Of a stretch of DNA of 63,860 nt, positions 1-7,569 are shown one piece after another (within the stretch, counting starts at the first letter, position 1; every line of letters begins with the position of its first letter). Under the pieces are notes generated by a model. The model was given only the letters and a program-made list of their open reading frames with translations. It made no database searches and was not told the origin of the DNA. Source of the DNA: Myxococcales bacterium. GTDB lineage: Bacteria; Myxococcota_A; UBA9042. A program made the translations under genes and the position numbers. Where the stretch lies: positions 1 through 63,860 of the forward strand of contig SHZF01000019.1 in the NCBI GenBank assembly GCA_009692425.1, given 5' to 3'.

Positions 1-166
1 CGCGTGCGCTGGCCGCTTGCAGCGCGGTGCAGAGCACGTGCGCGCCCGCCGCGATGCGTGGCCAGGCTGCAGCCTGCACCGGCGTGGGCGTGTGGAACCG
101 GGCGCGGAACCACGTGGCCGTGGGCGCGTCAAAGGCGTCCAGTTCGGCGCCCGTGCGCGCAATCAC
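1..166 (-). CDS. Lhr-like DEAD/DEAH-box helicase, N-terminal fragment
   Basis: This is a partial gene that leaves the window at base 1; only about 55 codons are visible. The start is GTG at 166-164, overlapping the TGA stop of the upstream ABC ATPase in a GTGA arrangement, which suggests translational coupling. The first residues contain FDAPTATWFRARF and TPVQAAAWPRIAAGAHVL. This is the pattern that opens large Lhr-type superfamily-2 helicases: a WF..RF segment, a Q-motif-like TPxQ..AWP and IAAGxHxL just before motif I. The expected APTGSGKT does not follow in this frame; the residues are CTALQAASAR instead. A frameshift, an assembly error at the edge or a degenerate P-loop are all possible. 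Such helicases act in nucleic-acid repair or RNA metabolism. The family call is inferred from a short segment. Confidence 0.45.
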   Translation of the reverse strand, partial: MIARTGAELDAFDAPTATWFRARFHTPTPVQAAAWPRIAAGAHVLCTALQAASAR

Positions 167-939
167 GTCGTTGCCCCCTCGGCATTGGCCGGTCCACTGC
201 GGTCCATCGCCGCCAACACCTCGCGCTCAAAGGCCCGCACGTCTCCGCCAAATCCGGCCAAGGCATTCGCGTCAAGGTCGAGAGCAAAGCGACCGTGGGC
301 CAGTACGAGCGCGCGATCTGCCAGGGCCAACGTCGCCTCGGCGAGGTGGCTGGCGAGCAGCAGCGCGCGGCCCTCTGCCTGTGCCGCCTGCAGCAGTCCT
401 CGCAGCGCCAGCGCCGACCGCACGTCGAGGCCGGCGTGCGGTTCGTCCAGCAACAGCACGTCTACGCCAGACGCCAATGCGAGAGCCAGTGCGACCTTGT
501 GGACCGTTCCGCCCGACAGCGCGCGGATCGGCCGGTCGAGGTACGCGGCAAACCGCAGCGTTTCTGCACACTGCTGCAGCGCGGCATCCATCCGCGCCAC
601 ATCGACGCCGCGAAATCCTGCGAGGGCCGCGCCGTGCTCGCGGGGCGTCAGGTGGGGCACGAGGGGTGGGTGCTGCGCGACATGGACGAGGTGACGGCGG
701 GCGCGCTCCGGTTCGCGCGCCAGATCGAGGTCGCGGATGCGGACGATTCCCGCATCGAGGCGCACGTCGCCGGCCAGGCAGCCGAGGAGCGTCGACTTGC
801 CTGCGCCGTTCTCGCCCAGGACCACGGTCGCCGAGCCCGGAGCGAGGTCGAGATCGACACCGCGCAGCACGGGGACCGGCCCCCACGACTTCGCGAGCGC
901 GCGCGCAGACAAGATGGGGAGGCCAGCATGCGCGGGCAT
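163..939 (-). CDS. ABC transporter ATP-binding protein
   Basis: A 258-residue ATPase subunit, a normal length for one ABC nucleotide-binding domain. Visible motifs are Walker A GENGAGKST (about residues 42-50), the signature LSGGT (about 140), Walker B VLLLDEP and the switch His in LLASHL. The signature has LSGGT rather than LSGGQ, and the architecture is that of small CcmA/NatA-like exporter ATPases. It starts at ATG 939, immediately after the stop of the upstream membrane protein (TAG then ATG with no gap), so the two form one operon and probably one transporter. The substrate cannot be told from sequence. Its stop overlaps the start of the helicase-like gene. Confidence 0.9.
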   Translation of the reverse strand: MPAHAGLPILSARALAKSWGPVPVLRGVDLDLAPGSATVVLGENGAGKSTLLGCLAGDVRLDAGIVRIRDLDLAREPERARRHLVHVAQHPPLVPHLTPREHGAALAGFRGVDVARMDAALQQCAETLRFAAYLDRPIRALSGGTVHKVALALALASGVDVLLLDEPHAGLDVRSALALRGLLQAAQAEGRALLLASHLAEATLALADRALVLAHGRFALDLDANALAGFGGDVRAFEREVLAAMDRSGPANAEGATT

Positions 940-2214
940 CTACGGGCTCCTGCTGGCCGGCGGGCAGGCCCGCAACGTGGCTTCAGTTTGCATCCGCACG
1001 GCAATCACGCCGCCAACGCTGCCGGCCGCCGTGCCCAGCACCACCGCGAGCCAGTGCCCGGTGAGTCCCGCCAGGCCGACCAACGTCGCTGCGGGCAGCA
1101 CCAGGCGCCACGCCAGGCTCGACATCGCGAGTCCGGCCTGCGTCGGCGCCAGACCGAGCCAGCGTGCCGGCGGCCAGGCGGGCAGGGCACGGATCGCGCG
1201 GCCACCGGCGTGGGTGGCGATCACTCCGGCTCCAGCCGCAGCGGCTCCCGCGTGGGCATCGGAGCCCAGCAGGAGTGCGACGCCGCCGACGCTGCCGAGC
1301 GTGATCAGCAGGGGGTCTGGTGCGGCGCGGTGCCACGCCATCGCGAACCAGTGGGCCCCGGCCGAGGCGCGGCGGGGAACGAGCCATGCGGGCGCAGGTG
1401 AGCGATCCTCGTGGGTCAGGAACCGGACCGCGTGCGCCTCGTCGACCGCCACCAGGCCCGCGTGCAGCCACGGCCGCGCCCGGCGCCACGCCCCCGCAGC
1501 CACCCCGACTTCTGCCGCACACACGCCGATGGCGAGGCCTGCGAGCACCTGCTGCGACACAAGTCCTGACCAAGCCTGCCAGAGCGCCGCCAACATCCCG
1601 ATCGGCAAGAGCGCCGCGATCTGGGCCGCGGCGGGTGCGTACAGCAAGGGCGCCGCCGTCGCGGGTCCGAACGCGCCGCCGCCCGCCACCGTGGCCCACG
1701 CGGGCGCCACGCCCCGGCCCATCGCCGCCAAAGCGCTCGCGATCGCCGCCACGCCCAGGGCAAACGCACCCACCATGCCGGCCGCCAGCATGGCGGGCAG
1801 GGCCAGCGCTGGGGGTGCCGCCCCGTTCAGTGGTCCCACGCACAGGGCGGCGAGACCTGTCACTTCCCCTTGGAGCAGGCAGACGGCGCCCAGCGCCGCG
1901 GGCGCCACCAACGCGACCCCCAACCATTGCCCGGCGCGGCCCACGCCGTCGGCAATCTGGGCGCCCGCCGGCTGCCCCAGCAATGACCGCGCCTGGCGTT
2001 GCGTGGGCCGGGTCATCGAACCCAGTAGCACGAGCGGCCACGGCAGGCCGAGCGCGAACGCCAGCCGCAGCGCGACCTCGGGAGCCTCGCCTGCCGGCAC
2101 CACGTGGCCCCACGCCAGCCCACCGATCCCCCCGGCCAGCGCACACGCCGCGCCTGCGCCGATGCGCCAGCGCCACTCGACGGCACGGACGATGGGCGGG
2201 GGCCGCAACGACAT
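940..2214 (-). CDS. Polytopic membrane protein, probable ABC exporter permease
   Basis: A 424-residue, strongly hydrophobic protein with roughly ten Ala/Leu/Gly-rich helices and no recognised catalytic motif. The ATG at 2214 is chosen because GGAG sits about 8 bases upstream and an Arg-rich stretch precedes the first helix; the open frame runs further upstream without coding character. Its stop abuts the ATG of the ABC ATPase, so it is most simply the membrane partner of that ATPase. A loop around residues 240-290 containing DEAHAVRFLTHEDRS is the only long polar segment. Sequence alone does not place it in a named permease family, and the transporter role rests mainly on the gene pairing. 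Confidence 0.7.
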   Translation of the reverse strand: MSLRPPPIVRAVEWRWRIGAGAACALAGGIGGLAWGHVVPAGEAPEVALRLAFALGLPWPLVLLGSMTRPTQRQARSLLGQPAGAQIADGVGRAGQWLGVALVAPAALGAVCLLQGEVTGLAALCVGPLNGAAPPALALPAMLAAGMVGAFALGVAAIASALAAMGRGVAPAWATVAGGGAFGPATAAPLLYAPAAAQIAALLPIGMLAALWQAWSGLVSQQVLAGLAIGVCAAEVGVAAGAWRRARPWLHAGLVAVDEAHAVRFLTHEDRSPAPAWLVPRRASAGAHWFAMAWHRAAPDPLLITLGSVGGVALLLGSDAHAGAAAAGAGVIATHAGGRAIRALPAWPPARWLGLAPTQAGLAMSSLAWRLVLPAATLVGLAGLTGHWLAVVLGTAAGSVGGVIAVRMQTEATLRACPPASRSP

Positions 2215-2263
2215 GCCGCGACTCCTATCGCACTGCCCTGCCCGGTGGCAAGCCCCGGGCCGG

Positions 2264-2415
2264 CCAGGATTCACCAACCAACCTTCCCCGAGAGCCGAAT
2301 TCGGATGCAGTTCTATGAGCCTAGGAGGTTGGCGGTGAAGGCGTGCACCGGGTACGTCGAGCCGCCAACCGACGACGGCAACGACGCAATGCGCCGAAGC
2401 CGGCGGATCGGGGTC
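2264..2415 (+). repeat. 152-bp dispersed structured repeat, copy 1
   Basis: This intergenic element lies between the divergent permease and E1-alpha genes. It aligns without gaps to the reverse complement of 18065-18216; my hand count gives 125 of 152 identical positions. Fully conserved blocks include the palindrome CCGAATTCGG (2295-2304), GGAGGTTGGCGGT, CACCGGGTAC, CCGCCAACCGA and CGGATCGGGG. It contains an inverted repeat: GGTTGGCGG at 2327-2335 pairs with CCGCCAACC at 2362-2370 around a 26-base loop. An upstream CCAACC (2278-2283) could compete for the left arm. It ends just before the E1-alpha promoter. It could be a non-autonomous mobile element, a REP-like element or a structured RNA. 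Confidence 0.8.
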
Positions 2416-2421
2416 GGGCTC

Positions 2422-2450
2422 TTGCCGACGCTGGCGGGCTTGCCCACACT
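2422..2450 (+). promoter_or_regulatory. Predicted promoter of the E1-alpha gene
   Basis: TTGCCG at 2422-2427 and CACACT at 2445-2450 are separated by exactly 17 bp. The implied transcription start near 2457 gives a leader of about 26 bases to the ATG at 2483. The same layout recurs before several other genes in the window. It starts 7 bp after the end of repeat copy 1. Confidence 0.45.
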
Positions 2451-2482
2451 TGCGCACGCTGGCGGCCACCGCCGGGGGACGC

Positions 2483-3793
2483 ATGACGGATTCGACCCGC
2501 ATTACCGAACCTGTGGGCGCGCGCGCGCCGGTGCGAACGCGCGCCAGCGGACCTGTGCAACCCGCATTGCCGCTCTCGAGCCCGCGGCTCGACGACTTCG
2601 AGCAGGCGGGGACCGGTCCGTTTCCGCGTTTCGTGCCGGAGGACACCGCAGCGTGTCTCGACGTGTTTCGCGTGCTGCGCCCCGACGGCACGGTCATCGC
2701 GCCCGACCCAGCGTTGGAAAATGGCACGGGCGTCGCCGACGACGATGCGCTTGCGATGCTGCGCACCATGGTGCGGGTGCGCGCCCTCGACGACCGCATG
2801 CTCGGCCTGCAGCGCCAGGGGCGCATCGGCTTCTACGGCGCGGCGACGGGTCAGGAAGCGGCCACCATCGCGGCCGGCCACGCGCTCGAACTGCGCGACT
2901 GGGTGCACCCGGCGCTGCGCGAGGGTGGCATCCTGCTGCACCGCGGTTGGCCCCTGTGGAGCTATCTCGCCGCCTGCTTCGGCAACGCCGACGACACGAG
3001 TACGCGCGGCCGCCAGATGCCGTGCCACTATGGGTCGCGCCAGTACAACTACGTGACGCTGTCGTCGGTCATGGCGACCCAGTACCCGCAGGCCGTCGGC
3101 ACGGCGTACGCGATGGCGCTGCAACACGCGGCGCCCGACCGCCCCGTGTGCCTGGGCTGCATCGGCGACGGCGCGACGAGCGAGGGCGATTTCCACGCCG
3201 CGCTGACGTTTGCGGGCGTGATGCGACCACGCGGCCTCGGCCTGCCGCTCGTGCTGTACTGCCAGAACAACCAGTGGGCGATCTCGACCCCGGTCGAACG
3301 GCAGACGGCGGCTGCGTCCCTCGCCATGAAGGCCGCTGGCTACGGCTTGATTGGAGCCCGGGTCGATGGCAACGACGCGTTGGCCGTGTTGCGCGTGATG
3401 CGCGCGGCGGTGGCGTCGGCGCGCGCCGGTGGCGTGCCGGCATTCATCGAAGCCGTCACCTATCGTGTCGGTGCGCACTCGACTTCGGACGACCCGACAC
3501 GCTATCGCGACGAGGCGGTGACCCAACGCTGGAAGGCGCTCGACCCCATCGTGCGCCTCGCCGCCTACCTTGCGACGCGCGGCGTGCTGGTGCCCGGCGA
3601 TGCGGAGCGAATGGCGACCGAGGCCGACGACGAGGTGCGCGCGACGCTGGCCCAGGTCGAAAAAGTCGGTCCGCCTCCGATTGAGTGGCTGTTCGACGAC
3701 GTGTACGCCCAGGTGCCCGCGGCGCTGGCCGCCGAGCGCGAGGCACTGCGTGCGCGGCTCGCCGCAGCACCGGGGGCCGCGCACGGCTCGTGA
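2483..3793 (+). CDS. Thiamine-dependent 2-oxoacid dehydrogenase E1, alpha subunit
   Basis: A 436-residue E1-alpha of the pyruvate / branched-chain 2-oxoacid dehydrogenase type. It decarboxylates a 2-oxoacid on thiamine diphosphate and passes the acyl group to the E2 lipoyl domain. The ThDP-binding motif runs from GDGATSEGDFH (about residues 227-237) to the closing NN of CQNNQW, about 30 residues later as the family requires. YRVGAHSTSDD (about 330) is the conserved phosphorylation-loop segment. The N-terminal extension with FRVLRPDGT resembles bacterial branched-chain E1 proteins. The ATG at 2483 has GGGGG upstream; an in-frame TTG at 2450 lies inside the predicted promoter. No E1-beta, E2 or E3 gene is adjacent, which is unusual. 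Substrate choice is not decided by sequence here. Confidence 0.9.
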   Translation: MTDSTRITEPVGARAPVRTRASGPVQPALPLSSPRLDDFEQAGTGPFPRFVPEDTAACLDVFRVLRPDGTVIAPDPALENGTGVADDDALAMLRTMVRVRALDDRMLGLQRQGRIGFYGAATGQEAATIAAGHALELRDWVHPALREGGILLHRGWPLWSYLAACFGNADDTSTRGRQMPCHYGSRQYNYVTLSSVMATQYPQAVGTAYAMALQHAAPDRPVCLGCIGDGATSEGDFHAALTFAGVMRPRGLGLPLVLYCQNNQWAISTPVERQTAAASLAMKAAGYGLIGARVDGNDALAVLRVMRAAVASARAGGVPAFIEAVTYRVGAHSTSDDPTRYRDEAVTQRWKALDPIVRLAAYLATRGVLVPGDAERMATEADDEVRATLAQVEKVGPPPIEWLFDDVYAQVPAALAAEREALRARLAAAPGAAHGS

Positions 3794-3818
3794 CACGAAC
3801 AGTCGCAGGCGGCTCGCG

Positions 3819-6800
3819 ATGGTGGCAGCTTGCCCACAGCGGGAGCGGCCGGCGTCCGCGCTGCGCGTGGTGCTGGCGGCCTTCGCACTGGCGGGGTTGC
3901 TGGGTTCGCGGCCCGTTTTCGCCGGCGACGGAGCCATCTCCTGGCGCACGCTGAGCGTGGCCGGTGCCGACATCCACCACCCGGCCGGCCTCGAAGCGTT
4001 CGCCCGACGCGTCGCCGCCACCTTCGCCGATGCCCGCCAAACGCTCGAGCCGCTTTTCGACTATCGCCCCACTGCGCCTGTGCAGATCACGATCGACGAC
4101 TGGGCCGACGAGGCGAACGGGTGGGCCACGCCGTATCCGTACGACCACATCCACCTGCTGCCGTATCCGCCCGAGGGAGCCGGCGATCTGGCCGACCACG
4201 GCGACTGGGTCCGCCTGCTCGTGTTTCATGAGTACGCCCACATCTTGCACATGGCGCAAGCCTCGGGACTGCCGCGCTGGGTGAACGCCGTAGTGGGCCG
4301 CCAGTGGCTGCCCAACGTGTCGCTGCCGCGGTTTTTTCTCGAAGGGCTCGCGGCGTGGGCCGAAACACGCCACACGGGGCGCGACATCGGCGTCGCCGGG
4401 CGGGGCGGCCGAGCCGACAGCGCGCAGTTTCGCGCTCGCTGGCGGGCTGCCGTGCTCGACGGCGTCGTGCCCGATCTGGCCGAACTCACCGGTCGCCCGG
4501 TGGCGTGGCCACGCGGTGCGGCGTGGTACGTCTGGGGGACACTTCTGCTCGACCACCTGGGGCGTCGGCACGGCGCGGCGGCGATTGCAGGGTTCGTGCG
4601 CGACTACGGCAGCCGCATCGTGCCTTTTGGCGTACAGGGGACCAGCCGCGCGGCCTTTGGCGCCAGCCTGTCGCGGCGCTGGCTTGATGCGGTCGACGAA
4701 CTGCGCGGTCAGGTCGCCGTCCAAGTCGACGCCGTGTGCGGGCCCGGCAGCGCGACGGCCGTGGCGCTCGAAGGCCCCCCGGCGCCGGACACGCCCCTCG
4801 CCCGTTGCCGCAAGGCGCACGAGGGCCAGCGCCTGACCCACGACGGCGAGGAGCGCGGGCGCGTGCGCCGCTGGCCTGAGCCAACTGGATCGCTGGGCGC
4901 CGTCGTGGTCGCCCACAGTCCAGCCGACGGCCGCAGCCGCATCGAGCGGGTTGACCGGACCAGCGGGGTCGTGACACCGCTGCACACGTGCGCGCTCGAC
5001 TGCGACGAGCCGTTCGTGACGCCCGACCGGCGCTGGCTGCTATTCAGCGAGACCCGCCGCCATGCCCGCGTGTATGCCTTTCGCGAACTGGTGGCCGTCG
5101 AACTCGATGCGGCCGGGCGGGCCGTGGCGGGTACAGGTGACGGGCTCGCGCTCACGTCCGCGCTGCGCATCCGGACCCCTGAACTCGACCCCACGGGGCA
5201 GTTCGTGGTGGCGGTGCAGGTACGCGCCGCGCGCACGTCGATCGTCGCGTTGCACCTGCAGCGAGCGCTCGCCGCCGCCCGCGCCGGAGGCCCGCCGGAG
5301 CAGCCACACATACTTATTTATGCTCCTGATTTCTCCGCGACGCTCGATTCCCCGGCGGTCATCGGCGGGCGCCTGTGGTGGACGCAGGGTGCCGGCCGCG
5401 AACGCCACCTGTGGAGCGCTGACGTCGATCTGGCCCGTTCTCGCGCGAGTCGTCCGCATCGGGTGGTCGGCCTGGGTACGACCACGGCCGCCGGTGTTCG
5501 CGTGCCTGTACCCTGGGTCGGCGACCTGCATGGCGTTGCGGTGGGTGCCGGGGGCGCTGGCGGCGCAGGGGCAGCGCTCGGCGCGATCGTCGAGGTGGCA
5601 GGGACGCGACAGGCAGCCCGGCTGGCGCTCGACCCGGCGACGGGGGGCCCGGTTGGCGAGTGGACGCTGCAGTCGCAGGTCTGGACGGGGGTGCGGTCGG
5701 CCGCCGTGGGCGCAACAGGCACCGTGGCGTTGGTGTACCGCGGGCGCGGCTTCGACCTGCACGCGCTGCCCGACGCAGGCAGCGACAACCGCTTCGCTCC
5801 ACCGCACGCGGTCCCTGTGGCCCCAACGCCGGGCACCGCCACGGACGTCGGCCACGATGCGCCCCTCTACGCTCCTGAGGCTTCTCCGGGCCGCTCCGCC
5901 GCCTACTCGGCGTGGTCGACGTTGCGGCCGCGCCAGTGGACACCGGTCGTGAGTGCAGACGGCACCGTCGAGGGGACCTGGCTGGGCGCGCGCACGACGG
6001 GTCGCGACGCGTTGGATCAGTTCGCACTCGACGCCTCCAGCCAGATTCGCCTCGACGGGCGCCAGGCGACCGCGCAACTGGGCCTGCGCTGGTCGCGGCT
6101 GGAGCCTGAACTGGGCCTCGACCTCGGCTACCAACCGGGCAACGCGGCCTACCGGCGCGGCTGGTCTTGGGGTTCGACACCGACGCACCGGGCTGGCGCG
6201 CGGCTCGGCATCGCGTGGATACGGCCGGGCCTGCGCGATGCGCTGCGCGTCGAAGGGGCCGTGCGGGTGGTCCACGTCTCGTTCCAATCGCTCGATTTCA
6301 CCCGATTCGTCTTGCACGAGCCGGACGGGCCGCCCCCGTCGGGGCCGTGGAGCGGATTCGAGGGTGGCCTCGACGTCGGCGTCGGGTGGAGCCGCGCCGA
6401 ACGCTATCCGGATTCCGTCGTCGCCGAACGGCTGCACGAAGTGGGCGCGCGCGCCACGCTGGGCGACCGCCTGACGGACGTGCGCCCGACGGGCAGCGGC
6501 CGCCGCACAAAGGTGGCGCTCGAAGCCAGCACCGCTCACCACACGCCCCTCGGCTACCGGGTCGTTGCGGTGGCTGCGGGCCGCCTCGGGTTGGCGCCGC
6601 ACCATTCCGACGGCGAGCCGGCGTACGCGTTACGCGGCGAGGGGGCGGTCGATGAGTTGACCCTGTTCGGCGCCGGCAGTGGCACGGGCGCGATCGTGCG
6701 CGGGCTGCCCGGCAGCGGGCGCAGCTTTGGCGGCAATGCGCTGGGGTGGGCTTCGGTCGCCCTGCACGGGCCGCTCGCAGATCCGGGCCGCGGGTTGGAA

Positions 6801-7034
6801 GTGCTCCCGGCCTATGTGCGCCGGCTGCACTGGACAGTCTTCTGCGACGCGGGGCACGTCTTCTGGCCGCATGGCGCCTCGGAGTTGGCAGAAGGCACCG
6901 TGCTCGGCGCCGGTGGCGAACTGCGGCTGGACTACGAAGTCGGCTACCACGTGGCCGCGACGTTGCGCCTGGGCGCCGGGCACTCGTTCGGCGACGTGAA
7001 CGCCTTTGCGTACTGGCTGCGCCTCGGGCTGTAG
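3819..7034 (+). CDS. Secreted zinc metallopeptidase (MA clan) with propeller-like and beta-barrel-like C-terminal regions
   Basis: A 1071-residue exported protein. A signal peptide with hydrophobic core VVLAAFALAGLLG ends near VFAGD. The zinc site is HEYAH (about residues 137-141), followed by FLEGLAAWAE about 35 residues later, the E-ligand arrangement of gluzincins. The middle third has spaced DGRSRIERV, DRRWLLFSE and DPTGQFVVAV segments like a TolB/WD-type beta-propeller. From about residue 690 the pattern of alternating aromatic/Gly strands (LGLRWSRLEPELGLDLGY and similar) resembles an outer-membrane beta-barrel. Possible roles are surface proteolysis or self-anchored protease display. 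The ATG at 3819 was chosen because the signal peptide follows directly. A small AT-rich codon island lies at 5305-5335. Confidence 0.75.
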   Translation: MVAACPQRERPASALRVVLAAFALAGLLGSRPVFAGDGAISWRTLSVAGADIHHPAGLEAFARRVAATFADARQTLEPLFDYRPTAPVQITIDDWADEANGWATPYPYDHIHLLPYPPEGAGDLADHGDWVRLLVFHEYAHILHMAQASGLPRWVNAVVGRQWLPNVSLPRFFLEGLAAWAETRHTGRDIGVAGRGGRADSAQFRARWRAAVLDGVVPDLAELTGRPVAWPRGAAWYVWGTLLLDHLGRRHGAAAIAGFVRDYGSRIVPFGVQGTSRAAFGASLSRRWLDAVDELRGQVAVQVDAVCGPGSATAVALEGPPAPDTPLARCRKAHEGQRLTHDGEERGRVRRWPEPTGSLGAVVVAHSPADGRSRIERVDRTSGVVTPLHTCALDCDEPFVTPDRRWLLFSETRRHARVYAFRELVAVELDAAGRAVAGTGDGLALTSALRIRTPELDPTGQFVVAVQVRAARTSIVALHLQRALAAARAGGPPEQPHILIYAPDFSATLDSPAVIGGRLWWTQGAGRERHLWSADVDLARSRASRPHRVVGLGTTTAAGVRVPVPWVGDLHGVAVGAGGAGGAGAALGAIVEVAGTRQAARLALDPATGGPVGEWTLQSQVWTGVRSAAVGATGTVALVYRGRGFDLHALPDAGSDNRFAPPHAVPVAPTPGTATDVGHDAPLYAPEASPGRSAAYSAWSTLRPRQWTPVVSADGTVEGTWLGARTTGRDALDQFALDASSQIRLDGRQATAQLGLRWSRLEPELGLDLGYQPGNAAYRRGWSWGSTPTHRAGARLGIAWIRPGLRDALRVEGAVRVVHVSFQSLDFTRFVLHEPDGPPPSGPWSGFEGGLDVGVGWSRAERYPDSVVAERLHEVGARATLGDRLTDVRPTGSGRRTKVALEASTAHHTPLGYRVVAVAAGRLGLAPHHSDGEPAYALRGEGAVDELTLFGAGSGTGAIVRGLPGSGRSFGGNALGWASVALHGPLADPGRGLEVLPAYVRRLHWTVFCDAGHVFWPHGASELAEGTVLGAGGELRLDYEVGYHVAATLRLGAGHSFGDVNAFAYWLRLGL

Positions 7035-7123
7035 CGCCGGTACCAGCCTGGCGGCGCGGCTTGCGAGCACCTGCGCGTGTCCTACCTTGGGCCGCGCGGC
7101 CGTCGCCGTACGAGACCTTCCCG

Positions 7124-7513
7124 ATGCAAGCCTCCCGCCCCCTCTTCGCAGAAGTCAGTGTCCACCCGATGGCCCTTGAAAACATGGCGCAATTTCAAGC
7201 AGACGTCGTTCATGAAGTCAGCGACGCCGTGGCGCGCGAGCCGGTCGTCGTGGTCGGCATGGCCTGGAACCCCCACGTGTCCGGTGCGCGGCGGGCACTG
7301 CGGGCCGCCGGCATCGCGTACCGCTACCTCGGCTACGGCAACTACATCGGCGGCTGGCGCAAGCGGTTGGCCATCAAGCTGTGGAGCGGGTGGCCGACGT
7401 TTCCCCAGGTGTTCGTGCGCGGGACGCTGATCGGCGGCGCGAGCGACTTGAAGCGCGCGCTTGCCGACGGCACCGTGCAGCGCCTCCTGGGGGCCCCGCC
7501 GACAGGGGCCTGA
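7124..7513 (+). CDS. Glutaredoxin-fold protein lacking the active-site cysteines
   Basis: A 129-residue protein with the glutaredoxin layout: a first strand VVVVGMA, an active-site loop, the helix ARRALRAAG, then WPTFPQVFVRG with the cis-proline and GGASDL, the glutathione-carboxylate loop. The usual CPxC/CGFS is replaced by NPHVSG, so neither catalytic cysteine is present, and GGCDDL has become GGASDL. It therefore cannot work as a normal thiol-disulfide oxidoreductase; a glutathione-binding or structural role is possible. I assign it to the fold from the flanking motifs. The ATG at 7124 is the first plausible start after the peptidase stop. An alternative upstream extension in the same frame has no coding character. 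Confidence 0.75.
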   Translation: MQASRPLFAEVSVHPMALENMAQFQADVVHEVSDAVAREPVVVVGMAWNPHVSGARRALRAAGIAYRYLGYGNYIGGWRKRLAIKLWSGWPTFPQVFVRGTLIGGASDLKRALADGTVQRLLGAPPTGA

Positions 7514-7527
7514 TTCTTCGCTACACT
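7499..7527 (+). promoter_or_regulatory. Predicted promoter of the Cys-rich lipoprotein gene
   Basis: CCGACA at 7499-7504 and TACACT at 7522-7527 are 17 bp apart. The implied start near 7534 leaves about 36 bases before the ATG at 7570, with GGAGG in between. The -35 box lies inside the end of the preceding gene. Confidence 0.35.
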
Positions 7528-7569
7528 GGCCGCCGGGTGCCCGCCATGCACCCGCCCCGGAGGATTGTG

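Noticed and set aside
940-2826. A 628-residue version of the ABC membrane protein extending upstream to 2826.
   Set aside because: The extra 200 residues run through the dispersed repeat and overlap the E1-alpha gene; ATG 2214 has a good ribosome site.
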